Shown here piece after piece: positions 1 through 6,898 of a stretch of 15,850 bases of DNA. The stretch is from Chitinophagaceae bacterium (lineage in GTDB: Bacteria; Bacteroidota; Bacteroidia; Chitinophagales; Chitinophagaceae): assembly GCA_025362915.1 (NCBI GenBank), contig JANYEU010000069.1, positions 1 through 15,850 of the forward strand. The letters are read 5' to 3'. The translations under genes and the position numbers were made by a program. Below the pieces are notes generated by a model. That model did no database searches. It was given only the letters and a program-made list of their open reading frames with translations, and was not told the origin of the DNA. The stretch's first letter is position 1. Each line of letters starts with the position of its first letter.

Positions 1-900
1 CTAAACAGGCATCATTGCAACGGCTAATGCAGTCATTTTTCCCAATGTAAACTCAACAATTTTGCTGTAATCAGCAAACCCCACTTTCTTACAAGTTACA
101 TGATACGTTCCTGGTTTTATCCTTTCTATCAATGCAATGCCCACAATATTAGTAGCCGCACTTCTGGCCACCTCCACTATTGTTACCATTACATCCGCCA
201 AAAATGCGCCTGTTGCAGCATTACTACCGGTCACTTTCAACCCAGTTGCCTTGTTTTCCAATGAACTGATTGCGCGCGACAAATGGTATTCAGCCACCAT
301 TTCCGCATCAGTATCCTCATATTCAGGCACCAGCAAATCATCAATTATCTCCAAATAGGCATCACATTCATCTATCAGAACCTCAATTTGCCCAGTAGCA
401 ACTGCCCTCGTTGTTATCGCTTGTTTTGGCGTACCAATTTCTGTAGATGCAAGTCCTATCGCAGTTGTTATAGCAGTTACATCCGCAGCAACAACCTTAT
501 AAGCAGTCAAACTACCAATGTTTGTATTCAGAGCCGTCTTTATAGTTGTAAGCGAATTAATCACCACCGATTGAGTCATTTCACTAAATGTAGATACCTG
601 AACGTCAAACAAGGCTTCCAGCGTAGCATTGCCCGTATTCTTCGCCCATGCCCTTGCTTTCCTCGCAGATTTTACAGTCAATTTAATGGCAGTTTCCAAA
701 GTAGTATCCTTTGTCGCGGCCACCCCGCTTATTTTCAGTCCCTGTTTGCCTATTTCTATCTGCAAATCATCGTACGAAGTTGTAAATCCTGTTATTTCAG
801 TTACCAACTGCACAAAAGTGGTAAATACACTATTATACTTTTCAAAAAATAGAATCATTGCTATCAGCATGTTTACTTTAGCTGTTTGTCTTTTAGTCAT
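1..900 (-). CDS. Hypothetical protein: helical N-terminal region plus carboxypeptidase-regulatory-like C-terminal domain
   Basis: This is a complete 299-residue reading frame on the minus strand, with ATG at 898-900 and TAG at 1-3. Residues 1-215 look mainly alpha-helical, with many Ala, Thr, Ile and Glu residues and no recognised catalytic motif. Residues 221-299 look like a small beta-sandwich of the carboxypeptidase-regulatory/CNA-B type. The pattern is LKVTG, then a variable loop, then the characteristic IKPGTYHVTCKKVGF near 261-275, and a final hydrophobic strand. Residues 10-20 are hydrophobic, but no cleavable signal peptide is evident, so the location is probably cytoplasmic or membrane-attached. 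That is unusual, because this fold is most often found in exported or TonB-linked Bacteroidota proteins. The gene stands alone and is divergent from a 21-bp tandem-repeat array. From memory, similar two-part proteins occur in other Bacteroidota without a known role. I assign no function. Confidence 0.75.
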   Translation of the reverse strand: MTKRQTAKVNMLIAMILFFEKYNSVFTTFVQLVTEITGFTTSYDDLQIEIGKQGLKISGVAATKDTTLETAIKLTVKSARKARAWAKNTGNATLEALFDVQVSTFSEMTQSVVINSLTTIKTALNTNIGSLTAYKVVAADVTAITTAIGLASTEIGTPKQAITTRAVATGQIEVLIDECDAYLEIIDDLLVPEYEDTDAEMVAEYHLSRAISSLENKATGLKVTGSNAATGAFLADVMVTIVEVARSAATNIVGIALIERIKPGTYHVTCKKVGFADYSKIVEFTLGKMTALAVAMMPV

Positions 901-927
901 TTTATTTAATTTTTTTGTGTTAATTCA

Positions 928-1257
928 ATGAAAAATGGGGTCTATAAACCTTATTTTAGGTGTAAAAAGGTATATTTTAATGTAAGGGAGGGTTTTTCTA
1001 CTGAGAGATGCGGTAAAGACATTGTAAAACCCGATAATGCTATTGCTAGATGCAATAATGCTATTGTCAGACACGATAATGCTTGTGTCAGATGCAATAA
1101 TGCTTGTGTCAGATGCAATAATGTTATTGTCAGATTCAATAAATCGAATGCCAGATTGAATTATTTCTGTATAGAACGCAATAATCCCCAAGTAGTATAT
1201 TCTCCCAAAAAAATCACGGTGGACAATGAATCGAAGATGCTAACAACAACAAGTTGA
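928..1257 (+). CDS. Doubtful ORF made of heptapeptide repeats
   Basis: A 109-codon frame starts at ATG 928 and ends at TGA 1255-1257, running right through the 21-bp tandem repeat. The centre of the product is a run of heptads of the form N-N-A-I/C-V-R-x, with unusually many Cys, Asn and Arg residues. The flanks (residues 1-30 and 90-109) look like no domain I recognise. There is no Shine-Dalgarno sequence and no signal peptide. Two minus-strand frames across the same repeat are also open, so openness here is a by-product of the repeat period. It could be a real small repeat protein, a decayed gene or non-coding DNA. I list it because it is the longest ATG-started frame in this otherwise gene-free stretch. 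Confidence 0.2.
   Translation: MKNGVYKPYFRCKKVYFNVREGFSTERCGKDIVKPDNAIARCNNAIVRHDNACVRCNNACVRCNNVIVRFNKSNARLNYFCIERNNPQVVYSPKKITVDNESKMLTTTS
990..1200. repeat. 21-bp tandem repeat array (about five good units plus degenerate flanks)
   Basis: Units start at 1032, 1053, 1074, 1095, 1116, 1137 and 1158. The first five are close copies of CAATAATGCTATTGTCAGA followed by two variable bases. Units 1074-1094 and 1095-1115 differ at one base. The unit at 1137 is partly degenerate and the one at 1158 strongly so. Stretches at 990-1031 and 1179-1200 keep the register weakly. Because 21 is a multiple of three, three frames stay open. On plus, a 109-codon ORF (928-1257) reads as a heptapeptide like NNAIVRC. 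On minus, 925-1191 reads as SDTSIIA-like heptads but needs a TTG start, and a second minus frame (951-1139) is also open. Base changes between units are mostly non-synonymous in the plus frame, so coding is not demonstrated. Function unknown. Confidence 0.85.
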
Positions 1258-1660
1258 GCAGGTATTTATGAATGGAAAAATATGGAGCAATCATTCTCAT
1301 TATGGAAACATTCTTTAATAGTACTACACAATGCAAAATTGGTAATGGTAATAAGGTTGTTAACATAGCTGCTAATAAATTATACCAATCAATTCTACAA
1401 TATACTTCCTCTCAAAAGATGTTAGTCAATGCTTAAAGGAAGTATTATTCTGTGGTTTCTCTTCTAACTTCTTTAAAGGTAGAACCTATGTTTCCTATCT
1501 ACCTATATTACTATGTGTTGAACCTCTTTTACTTCTCCATAAGTTATATAACAAGGAAACATTACCTGCCTTAATCTGGCTAGCCGTTAATTTTTTATCT
1601 AGCTATACAAACCCTTAACATCTCTTATTCTTCCTGTTTTTTATAAACATTTAAACATTT
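1258..1660. other. Gene-free stretch with inverted repeats, no recognised gene
   Basis: About 400 bases between the repeat array and the purC promoter hold no convincing reading frame; the longest ATG frames I could trace are under 30 codons. It contains three short perfect inverted repeats. ATACTTCCT (1402-1410) pairs with AGGAAGTAT (1437-1445). AGGTAGA (1477-1483) pairs with TCTACCT (1498-1504). ATGTTTCCT (1488-1496) pairs with AGGAAACAT (1554-1562). The last two overlap and would be mutually exclusive folds. They may be chance in AT-rich DNA or part of an untranslated structured RNA. Confidence 0.4.
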
Positions 1661-1694
1661 TTTGTGCAGCATGTTTATGGTAGCAGTACTTTCG
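1661..1694 (+). promoter_or_regulatory. Putative purC promoter (Bacteroidota type), probably leaderless
   Basis: TTTG at 1661-1664 and TACTTTCG at 1687-1694 resemble the Bacteroidota -33 (TTTG) and -7 (TAnnTTTG) elements, with a 22-bp spacer that is slightly long. Only four bases (1695-1698) separate the -7 box from the purC ATG. If the box is used, transcription would begin at or next to the start codon. Confidence 0.5.
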
Positions 1695-1698
1695 CAGC

Positions 1699-2616
1699 AT
1701 GGCTATATTCAACTTTCCAGGGCAAACGGCTTTCTATAGCGGCAAGGTTAGAGACGTTTACACCATTGGCACAGATACGCTTGTAATGATAGCAAGCGAC
1801 AGGATATCGGCGTTTGATGTAATACTACCAAGACCAATACCTTACAAAGGTCAGGTATTAAACCAGATAGCTGCCTACATGCTCAATGCTACCACAGATA
1901 TTTGCCCTAACTGGTTACTAAGTACTCCTGCCCCCAATGCGGCTATTGGAAAACGTTGCAACCCATTTAAGATAGAAATGGTGGTGAGGGGAAATCTAAC
2001 TGGGCATTCTTGGCGTATATATGCTGCCGGAGGAAGAACAATCTGTGGCGTGACGATGCCTGACGGGATGAAGGAGAATGACTTTTTCCCAACACCCATC
2101 ATCACACCAACCACCAAGGCATCCAAAGGACATGACGAGGATATAAGCAAGGAAAAAATAATTGCACAAGGATTGGTTAGTGCGGATGAATGGGAAGTGC
2201 TGGAAAAATATACGTTGGCATTGTTTGAAAGAGGGAAGGACATTGCATTGAAAAGAGGATTGATATTGGCAGATACCAAATATGAGTTTGGAAAGATTGG
2301 CGAAACAATTTTTTTAATGGATGAAATCCATACACCCGATAGTTCCCGTTACTTCTATGCGGATGGTTTTGAAGAAAGACAGTTGGCAGGGGAGAGGCAG
2401 AAACAATTGAGTAAGGAATTTGTGAGGGAATGGTTGATAGCTAATGATTTTATGGGTAAGGAGGGGCAGACCATCCCTGAAATGACGGATGAGTGGCTGA
2501 ATACAATCAGCAAAAGATACATAGAATTATACGAAAAAGTAATTGGTGTGCCTTTTTTACCTAATGATTTCAGTGATGATATGATATATGAAATGATTGC
2601 TAAAAGTTTGCCATAG
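1699..2616 (+). CDS. purC: Phosphoribosylaminoimidazole-succinocarboxamide synthase (SAICAR synthetase)
   Basis: The enzyme joins CAIR and aspartate, using ATP, to make SAICAR in de novo purine synthesis in the cytoplasm. The 305-residue product matches the longer, yeast ADE1-like form rather than the roughly 240-residue E. coli form. Visible family signatures are GKVRDVY at 15-21 in the N-terminal nucleotide-binding lobe, ASDRISAFDV at 32-41, VRGNLTGHSWR at 96-106, LADTKYEFG at 190-198, and MDEIHTPDSSRY at 207-218, which includes the conserved acidic and SSR residues of the substrate site. The start at 1699 puts GKVRDVY at the usual distance from the N-terminus and lies just after a promoter-like box. 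No other purine gene is adjacent, so it appears to be transcribed alone. No clear terminator follows. Identification is secure. Confidence 0.97.
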   Translation: MAIFNFPGQTAFYSGKVRDVYTIGTDTLVMIASDRISAFDVILPRPIPYKGQVLNQIAAYMLNATTDICPNWLLSTPAPNAAIGKRCNPFKIEMVVRGNLTGHSWRIYAAGGRTICGVTMPDGMKENDFFPTPIITPTTKASKGHDEDISKEKIIAQGLVSADEWEVLEKYTLALFERGKDIALKRGLILADTKYEFGKIGETIFLMDEIHTPDSSRYFYADGFEERQLAGERQKQLSKEFVREWLIANDFMGKEGQTIPEMTDEWLNTISKRYIELYEKVIGVPFLPNDFSDDMIYEMIAKSLP

Positions 2617-2939
2617 ATTGAATTACAAATAATGTCTACTTTGCACATATCTTTGTTTGGATATGTTAAAATAAAGTTTCACATCTAGGCAGCAGGAAAG
2701 CGAAAGATTTAATCCTATTAATCAGACATTTTAAATTGGTTCTTTTGATGAATCTTCGGATATCAACAATAAATTTTTGTTTACTTTATCAATTAAAAAA
2801 AATAGCGTATAAGGATAATTGTACTTTTTTATTTAGAAATGGCTTTTGTTCTTACAAGGACATATTATTTAAAGATTAAAAATTATCAGTTCTGGAAACG
2901 CTAAAGAAGACGAATAACAACCTCAGTAATCTTCGTACA
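2617..2939 (+). other. Non-coding interval with promoter-like boxes
   Basis: No convincing gene lies in these 323 bases. Two sequences match the Bacteroidota -7 consensus: TACTTTG at 2637-2643 and TATCTTTG at 2648-2655. Neither has a TTTG at the ideal distance upstream. A 43-codon frame (ATG 2748, TAA 2877-2879) is in the same frame as the following sugar transferase gene but has no recognisable domain. The N-terminal membrane helices that the sugar transferase lacks were not found here in any frame I followed. Confidence 0.4.
2928..2935 (+). promoter_or_regulatory. Possible -7 box directly before the sugar transferase start
   Basis: AATCTTCG ends four bases before the ATG at 2940. This is the same box-N4-ATG geometry as at purC and close to the TATCTTCG box before gyrA. 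It lacks the first T of TAnnTTTG and has no good -33 element, so it is only a weak candidate. If real, the mRNA is leaderless and the start at 2940 is supported. Confidence 0.3.
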
Positions 2940-3914
2940 ATGATATACGAAGGGAGTTGGTATGGGAAGAAAAAGAGACAAAAGAAGGATTCAAAAAAGA
3001 AGACATGTCTTATTGTGAACCCAGATACGCTTGCCAAGCAGCTTATAAGAAAGCCATTATTCAGTAAGAACTTTTCATATAATTTTTGGAGTGGTCCGGT
3101 AGATATCCGCCTGATTAAATATCTCAAACAGAATTATTATGATTTTGTAGTGATAGATAAATGGGTGGGAGAGAAGATATTAAACCAGTTTCTTAGCCTT
3201 GCACAATTTTATGACATTCCAGCAAAAAAGATTATCAATATAGTAGAATTTTATGAAAAGGCAACCTTTTGTTGCCCTATGATACATGCATTGGTAAAAG
3301 AAGAAGACGTATTATCAATGGTGGATATGCCTTCAAAAAAAATACTCCTTATAAAGCGCATCATGGATTGGATTATATCCTTTTGCTTTTTGCCAATATT
3401 AGTTCCCGTTGTTTTGCTTGCCGCAATACTCACCAAATTAACTTCTAGGGGACCTGCAATTTTCAAACAACAACGTGTAGGGCTAAATGGCAAAGTGTTT
3501 ACCTTGTACAAAATACGTACAATGGTTTATAATCCAGAGGAATATCAGGTACATACAGTGCGTGATGATAAAAGGATAACCAAACTTGGTAAGTTCTTTA
3601 GAAAGACAAAGATTGACGAATTACCCCAGTTATGGAATGTTTTAAGGGGGGAGATGAGCATTATAGGACCACGCCCTGAAAGATGGGATATAGTGGAACA
3701 ATACGCCTGTAAAAACAACTTTTACAGAATGAGGCATATCATAAAGCCAGGCATTACCGGATGGGCACAGGTGAATAACCCAACCGCTACTCCCGAAGAA
3801 ACCATAGAAAAACTAGAATATGACATGTTTTATATAAACCATCTTTCTGTAAGATTAGAGCTTCAGATTCTACTAAGAACAATTGGCGTTGTTTCTTCGT
3901 TGGAAAGTCTGTAA
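2940..3914 (+). CDS. Bacterial sugar transferase (polyprenyl-phosphate hexose-1-phosphate transferase), short form
   Basis: The family transfers a sugar-1-phosphate from a nucleotide sugar to undecaprenyl phosphate on the cytoplasmic membrane face, starting exopolysaccharide, O-antigen or glycoprotein glycan synthesis. The catalytic domain spans about 135-324. It has a re-entrant membrane helix (about 141-166), SRGPAIFKQQRVGLNGKVF (169-187), the catalytic Asp-Glu pair D226-E227 in KIDELPQLWNVLRGEMSIIGPRPE, and GITGWAQV (271-278). Residues 22-130 keep a remnant of the Rossmann-like middle domain, including EFYEKAT at 103-109, seen in long WcaJ/WbaP-type enzymes. The four N-terminal transmembrane helices of that class are absent, and the protein begins with a strongly basic stretch (KKKRQKKDSKKK). 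At 324 residues it is shorter than the roughly 460-residue long forms and longer than the roughly 200-residue PglC type. Sugar specificity cannot be read. No other polysaccharide gene flanks it. Confidence 0.92.
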   Translation: MIYEGSWYGKKKRQKKDSKKKTCLIVNPDTLAKQLIRKPLFSKNFSYNFWSGPVDIRLIKYLKQNYYDFVVIDKWVGEKILNQFLSLAQFYDIPAKKIINIVEFYEKATFCCPMIHALVKEEDVLSMVDMPSKKILLIKRIMDWIISFCFLPILVPVVLLAAILTKLTSRGPAIFKQQRVGLNGKVFTLYKIRTMVYNPEEYQVHTVRDDKRITKLGKFFRKTKIDELPQLWNVLRGEMSIIGPRPERWDIVEQYACKNNFYRMRHIIKPGITGWAQVNNPTATPEETIEKLEYDMFYINHLSVRLELQILLRTIGVVSSLESL

Positions 3915-3995
3915 TTATCTAAAAAAACATATCCCTATTAGTAAAACATTACTTCATTAGAGCATAATTCTACCTCCATATAACAAACCCACAAC

Positions 3996-4004
3996 TGTGG
4001 ATAA
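3996..4004 (-). promoter_or_regulatory. Perfect DnaA box upstream of gyrA
   Basis: TGTGGATAA on plus is the exact complement of TTATCCACA, the strongest DnaA-binding 9-mer. It lies 160 bases before the gyrA start, beside a small inverted repeat CCACA-AC-TGTGG (3989-4000) and an AT-rich stretch (about 4013-4053). I saw no second perfect box in the window, so an origin is not supported. Control of gyrA by DnaA is possible. Confidence 0.45.
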
Positions 4005-4054
4005 AACAACTACCTAAAAACCGTTAAATATTATTTTTTAAAGCATTAAAAAAC

Positions 4055-4062
4055 TATCTTCG
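4055..4062 (+). promoter_or_regulatory. Putative gyrA promoter -7 box
   Basis: TATCTTCG fits TAnnTTTG with one mismatch (T to C), the same variant seen before purC. A T-rich stretch at 4031-4040 sits where the -33 element would be. Use of this box would give an untranslated leader of roughly 95 bases before gyrA, unlike the leaderless arrangement at other genes here. Confidence 0.45.
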
Positions 4063-4151
4063 CTTGCTCAATAAAACAGATTCAAAAGGTTTCATGCCCT
4101 GCATTGATACTATTTACAGGCGTAGAGTTTAGATGAATTTTTTTAAAAATT

Positions 4152-4155
4152 GGAG
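4152..4155 (+). promoter_or_regulatory. Shine-Dalgarno-like GGAG before gyrA
   Basis: GGAG lies eight bases before the ATG at 4164, a normal spacing. It supports this start and fits a leadered gyrA mRNA. Confidence 0.5.
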
Positions 4156-4163
4156 TAGACGAA

Positions 4164-6890
4164 ATGGAAGAAACACCGCAACAATTGCCCGAACAGACTG
4201 CTGATAACGATCGTATTATCCTTGTGAACATCGAAGAGCAGATGAAAACTGCCTACATAGATTATTCTATGTCAGTAATAGTTGGTCGTGCATTACCAGA
4301 TGCAAGGGACGGATTTAAGCCAGTACACCGCCGTGTTTTATTTGGCATGTACGAATTGGGGAACAATAGCAACAAACCTTATAAAAAGTCGGCTCGTATA
4401 GTAGGAGAAGTAATGGGTAAATATCACCCGCATGGTGATGCCTCTATTTACGACACATTGGTGCGTATGGCACAACCTTGGACGATGCGTTACAAAATGG
4501 TAGATAGCCAGGGTAACTTTGGTAACCAAGATGGAGATCCGCCTGCAGCTATGCGTTACACGGAGGTAAGGCTTGAACGCTTTGCTGAAGCGATGTTGGA
4601 AGATTTAGAAAAAGAGACCGTAGATTATCAATTAAACTTCGATGATAGTCTAAAAGAACCAACAGTATTGCCTACACGCATTCCTCAATTATTGGTTAAT
4701 GGCTCATCTGGTATAGCCGTTGGTATGGCAACCAATATGATGCCTCACAATTTGAGTGAAGTTGTGGATGGCTGTATTGCTTACGTAGAGAATAATGATA
4801 TTACTTGCGAGGAACTGATAGAATATGTGAAGGCTCCAGATTTTCCTACAGGTGGCGTTATTTATGGTATGGAAGACGTAAAGAATGCTTTTCTTACGGG
4901 GAGAGGTAGGGTAGTGGTACGTGGTAAATGCCATGTGGATACCAAACCAAGCGGAAGGGAACAGATTGTAATAACAGAAGTTCCATACCAAGTTGGATTA
5001 GATGCCTTGACCAATAAGATTGGTCAATTGGTTAATGATAAAACGATTGATGGCATTGCACACGTAAACAATGAAAGTAACCAACGTGAAGGTAATAGGA
5101 TTGTAATTGATTTGAAAAGGGATGCTGTAGCGCAAGTGATAATCAATCAATTATATAAATTTACTGAATTGCAATCCAGCTACGGGATTAACAATGTAGC
5201 CATCAGTAAAGGACGTCCTAAAACAATGAATCTAAGAGACTTGATAGTCGAATTTATTGAGTTTAGGATGGATGTTATTATCAGACGTGCAAAGTTTGAA
5301 TTAAGAAAAGCAGAAGAAAGAGCGCATATATTAGAAGGGTATTTGAAGGCTTTGGATCATTTGGATGAGGTAATTAAACTGATCAGGGGCAGTAGAACGC
5401 CTGATGATGCTAAGGCTTTATTGATACAGAAGAGTAAGGAAGAAAACTGGTATATCAATCAATCTGTTTTTGAAGAATTAACTGATGAACTGTATCGACA
5501 AGAACAAGGTTTGTCTGATATACAAGCAAAAGCTATCTTGGAGTTACGTTTGCAACGTTTGACTGGTATGGAAAGGGATAAGATTGTTGATGAGTTCAAC
5601 AGCTTATTGCAGATTATTAAAGGATTAAAGGAATTATTGGCTAGTGAGCAATTGCGTTATGAGTTAATCAAGACTGAATTATTGGAAATAAAAGCCAAGT
5701 TTGGGGATGCTCGTAAGAGTGAAATTCAGTTCTTGTCTAGCGAAATGCGGATGGAAGATTTTATTAAGGATGAAGATGTGGTAATTACCATTTCTCACTT
5801 AGGATATATAAAAAGAACTACTGCCGCCGATTACCGTCAACAAAAAAGAGGTGGTAGGGGAGCTATTGGTACAAAGACGCGTAATGAGGATTATGTAGAG
5901 CATTTGTTTGTGGCATCTACACACCATACCATGTGTTTCTTTACCGAAAAAGGACGTTGTTTCTGGTTGAAAGTATATGAAATCCCAGAAGGTGAGAAGA
6001 ATACGATGGGCAGAGCCTTACAGAACTTGATGCAGATTCCGCAAGATGACAAGGTAAAAGCAATCATTGATGTAAGAAAATTGGATGACAAGGAATTTGT
6101 TGATAGTCATTATATAGTTTTGTGTACCAAGCAAGGTATCATCAAAAAGACGCATCTATTTGACTTTAGTCGTCCTAGAGCTAATGGAGTAAATGCGATA
6201 ACTATTAATGAAGGGGATGAATTGCTAGAGGCAAAACTGACCGATGGTACCAACGAGATTATGTTGGCTATAAAAAGCGGTAGGGCAATACGTTTCCCTG
6301 AAGCTAAAGTTAGACCAACTGGTCGTGGTGCGATAGGAGTAAGAGGTATAGAGGTTGATGATACCAAAGACGAGGTTGTAGGTATGATTTGTGTTCATGC
6401 AGAAGACAAGACAAGAAATGTATTGGTGGTGAGTGAAAACGGGTATGGTAAAAGAACTGCTGTTGATGCGTATCGTATAACAAATAGGGGAGGAAAGGGT
6501 GTTAAGACAATCAGCATTACAGAAAAGACTGGTAGTTTGGTTGGAATAATGGATGTAAATGAAACAGAGGATTTGATAATAACCTGTAAATCTGGGGTTA
6601 CATTGAGAACCTCTCTGGCTATGATTAAAGAATCTGGCAGGGCTACACAGGGTGTAAAATTGATTCGTATCAGTGATAAGGATTCCATAGCTGCCATTTC
6701 TAAAATTGAAGAACAAGACGAGGTAATACCAGAAGGAGATGTACACACGGAAGGTATAATAAGATCTACTGATGAAGATGGTATAACTGAAACCGATGAA
6801 TCAGCAAATACAGAAGAACCAACAGAATCTGACGAAGAGGATATTGAAGAAGAGAATACTGAAGAAGAAACAAATACTGATAACGAATAG
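4164..6890 (+). CDS. gyrA: DNA gyrase subunit A
   Basis: GyrA is the breakage-reunion subunit of the A2B2 gyrase that introduces negative supercoils using ATP hydrolysed by GyrB. At 908 residues it has the full family layout. A winged-helix and tower region (about 20-525) carries the catalytic tyrosine Y132 in AAMRYTEVR, and the C-terminal beta-pinwheel DNA-wrapping domain covers about 530-845. The GyrA box is present as QKRGGRG at 560-566, which separates it from the ParC subunit of topoisomerase IV. The quinolone-resistance region reads HPHGDASIYD (88-97), so the residue aligned with E. coli Ser83 is Ala93, as in wild-type Mycobacterium tuberculosis. The last 60 or so residues are a low-complexity tail dominated by Glu and Asp. 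gyrB is not in the window. A TPR-like secreted protein follows after eight bases, presumably in the same transcript. Confidence 0.98.
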   Translation: MEETPQQLPEQTADNDRIILVNIEEQMKTAYIDYSMSVIVGRALPDARDGFKPVHRRVLFGMYELGNNSNKPYKKSARIVGEVMGKYHPHGDASIYDTLVRMAQPWTMRYKMVDSQGNFGNQDGDPPAAMRYTEVRLERFAEAMLEDLEKETVDYQLNFDDSLKEPTVLPTRIPQLLVNGSSGIAVGMATNMMPHNLSEVVDGCIAYVENNDITCEELIEYVKAPDFPTGGVIYGMEDVKNAFLTGRGRVVVRGKCHVDTKPSGREQIVITEVPYQVGLDALTNKIGQLVNDKTIDGIAHVNNESNQREGNRIVIDLKRDAVAQVIINQLYKFTELQSSYGINNVAISKGRPKTMNLRDLIVEFIEFRMDVIIRRAKFELRKAEERAHILEGYLKALDHLDEVIKLIRGSRTPDDAKALLIQKSKEENWYINQSVFEELTDELYRQEQGLSDIQAKAILELRLQRLTGMERDKIVDEFNSLLQIIKGLKELLASEQLRYELIKTELLEIKAKFGDARKSEIQFLSSEMRMEDFIKDEDVVITISHLGYIKRTTAADYRQQKRGGRGAIGTKTRNEDYVEHLFVASTHHTMCFFTEKGRCFWLKVYEIPEGEKNTMGRALQNLMQIPQDDKVKAIIDVRKLDDKEFVDSHYIVLCTKQGIIKKTHLFDFSRPRANGVNAITINEGDELLEAKLTDGTNEIMLAIKSGRAIRFPEAKVRPTGRGAIGVRGIEVDDTKDEVVGMICVHAEDKTRNVLVVSENGYGKRTAVDAYRITNRGGKGVKTISITEKTGSLVGIMDVNETEDLIITCKSGVTLRTSLAMIKESGRATQGVKLIRISDKDSIAAISKIEEQDEVIPEGDVHTEGIIRSTDEDGITETDESANTEEPTESDEEDIEEENTEEETNTDNE

Positions 6891-6898
6891 ACTTTTTT

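Noticed and set aside
283..852. 189-codon plus-strand frame opposite the first hypothetical gene
   Set aside because: Its composition is rich in Cys, Arg, Ser and Tyr without domain features, and it is antisense to a better-supported gene.
990..1200. CRISPR array
   Set aside because: The units are directly contiguous 21-mers with no unique spacers and no cas genes nearby.
2645..2666. Seven-bp hairpin ACATATC/GATATGT after purC as a terminator
   Set aside because: The stem is AT-rich with one G-C pair per end and no T-run follows; it also overlaps the TATCTTTG promoter-like box.
2748..2879. A 43-codon ORF in frame with the sugar transferase
   Set aside because: No recognisable domain, no ribosome binding site, and an in-frame stop separates it from the gene; I cannot tell it from chance.
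3989..4060. Replication origin upstream of gyrA
   Set aside because: Only one DnaA box was found and dnaA, dnaN and gyrB are absent; an AT-rich stretch alone is not enough.
6225..6746. 173-codon minus-strand frame inside gyrA
   Set aside because: It is antisense to the conserved C-terminal domain of gyrA and has no family features; a shadow frame.
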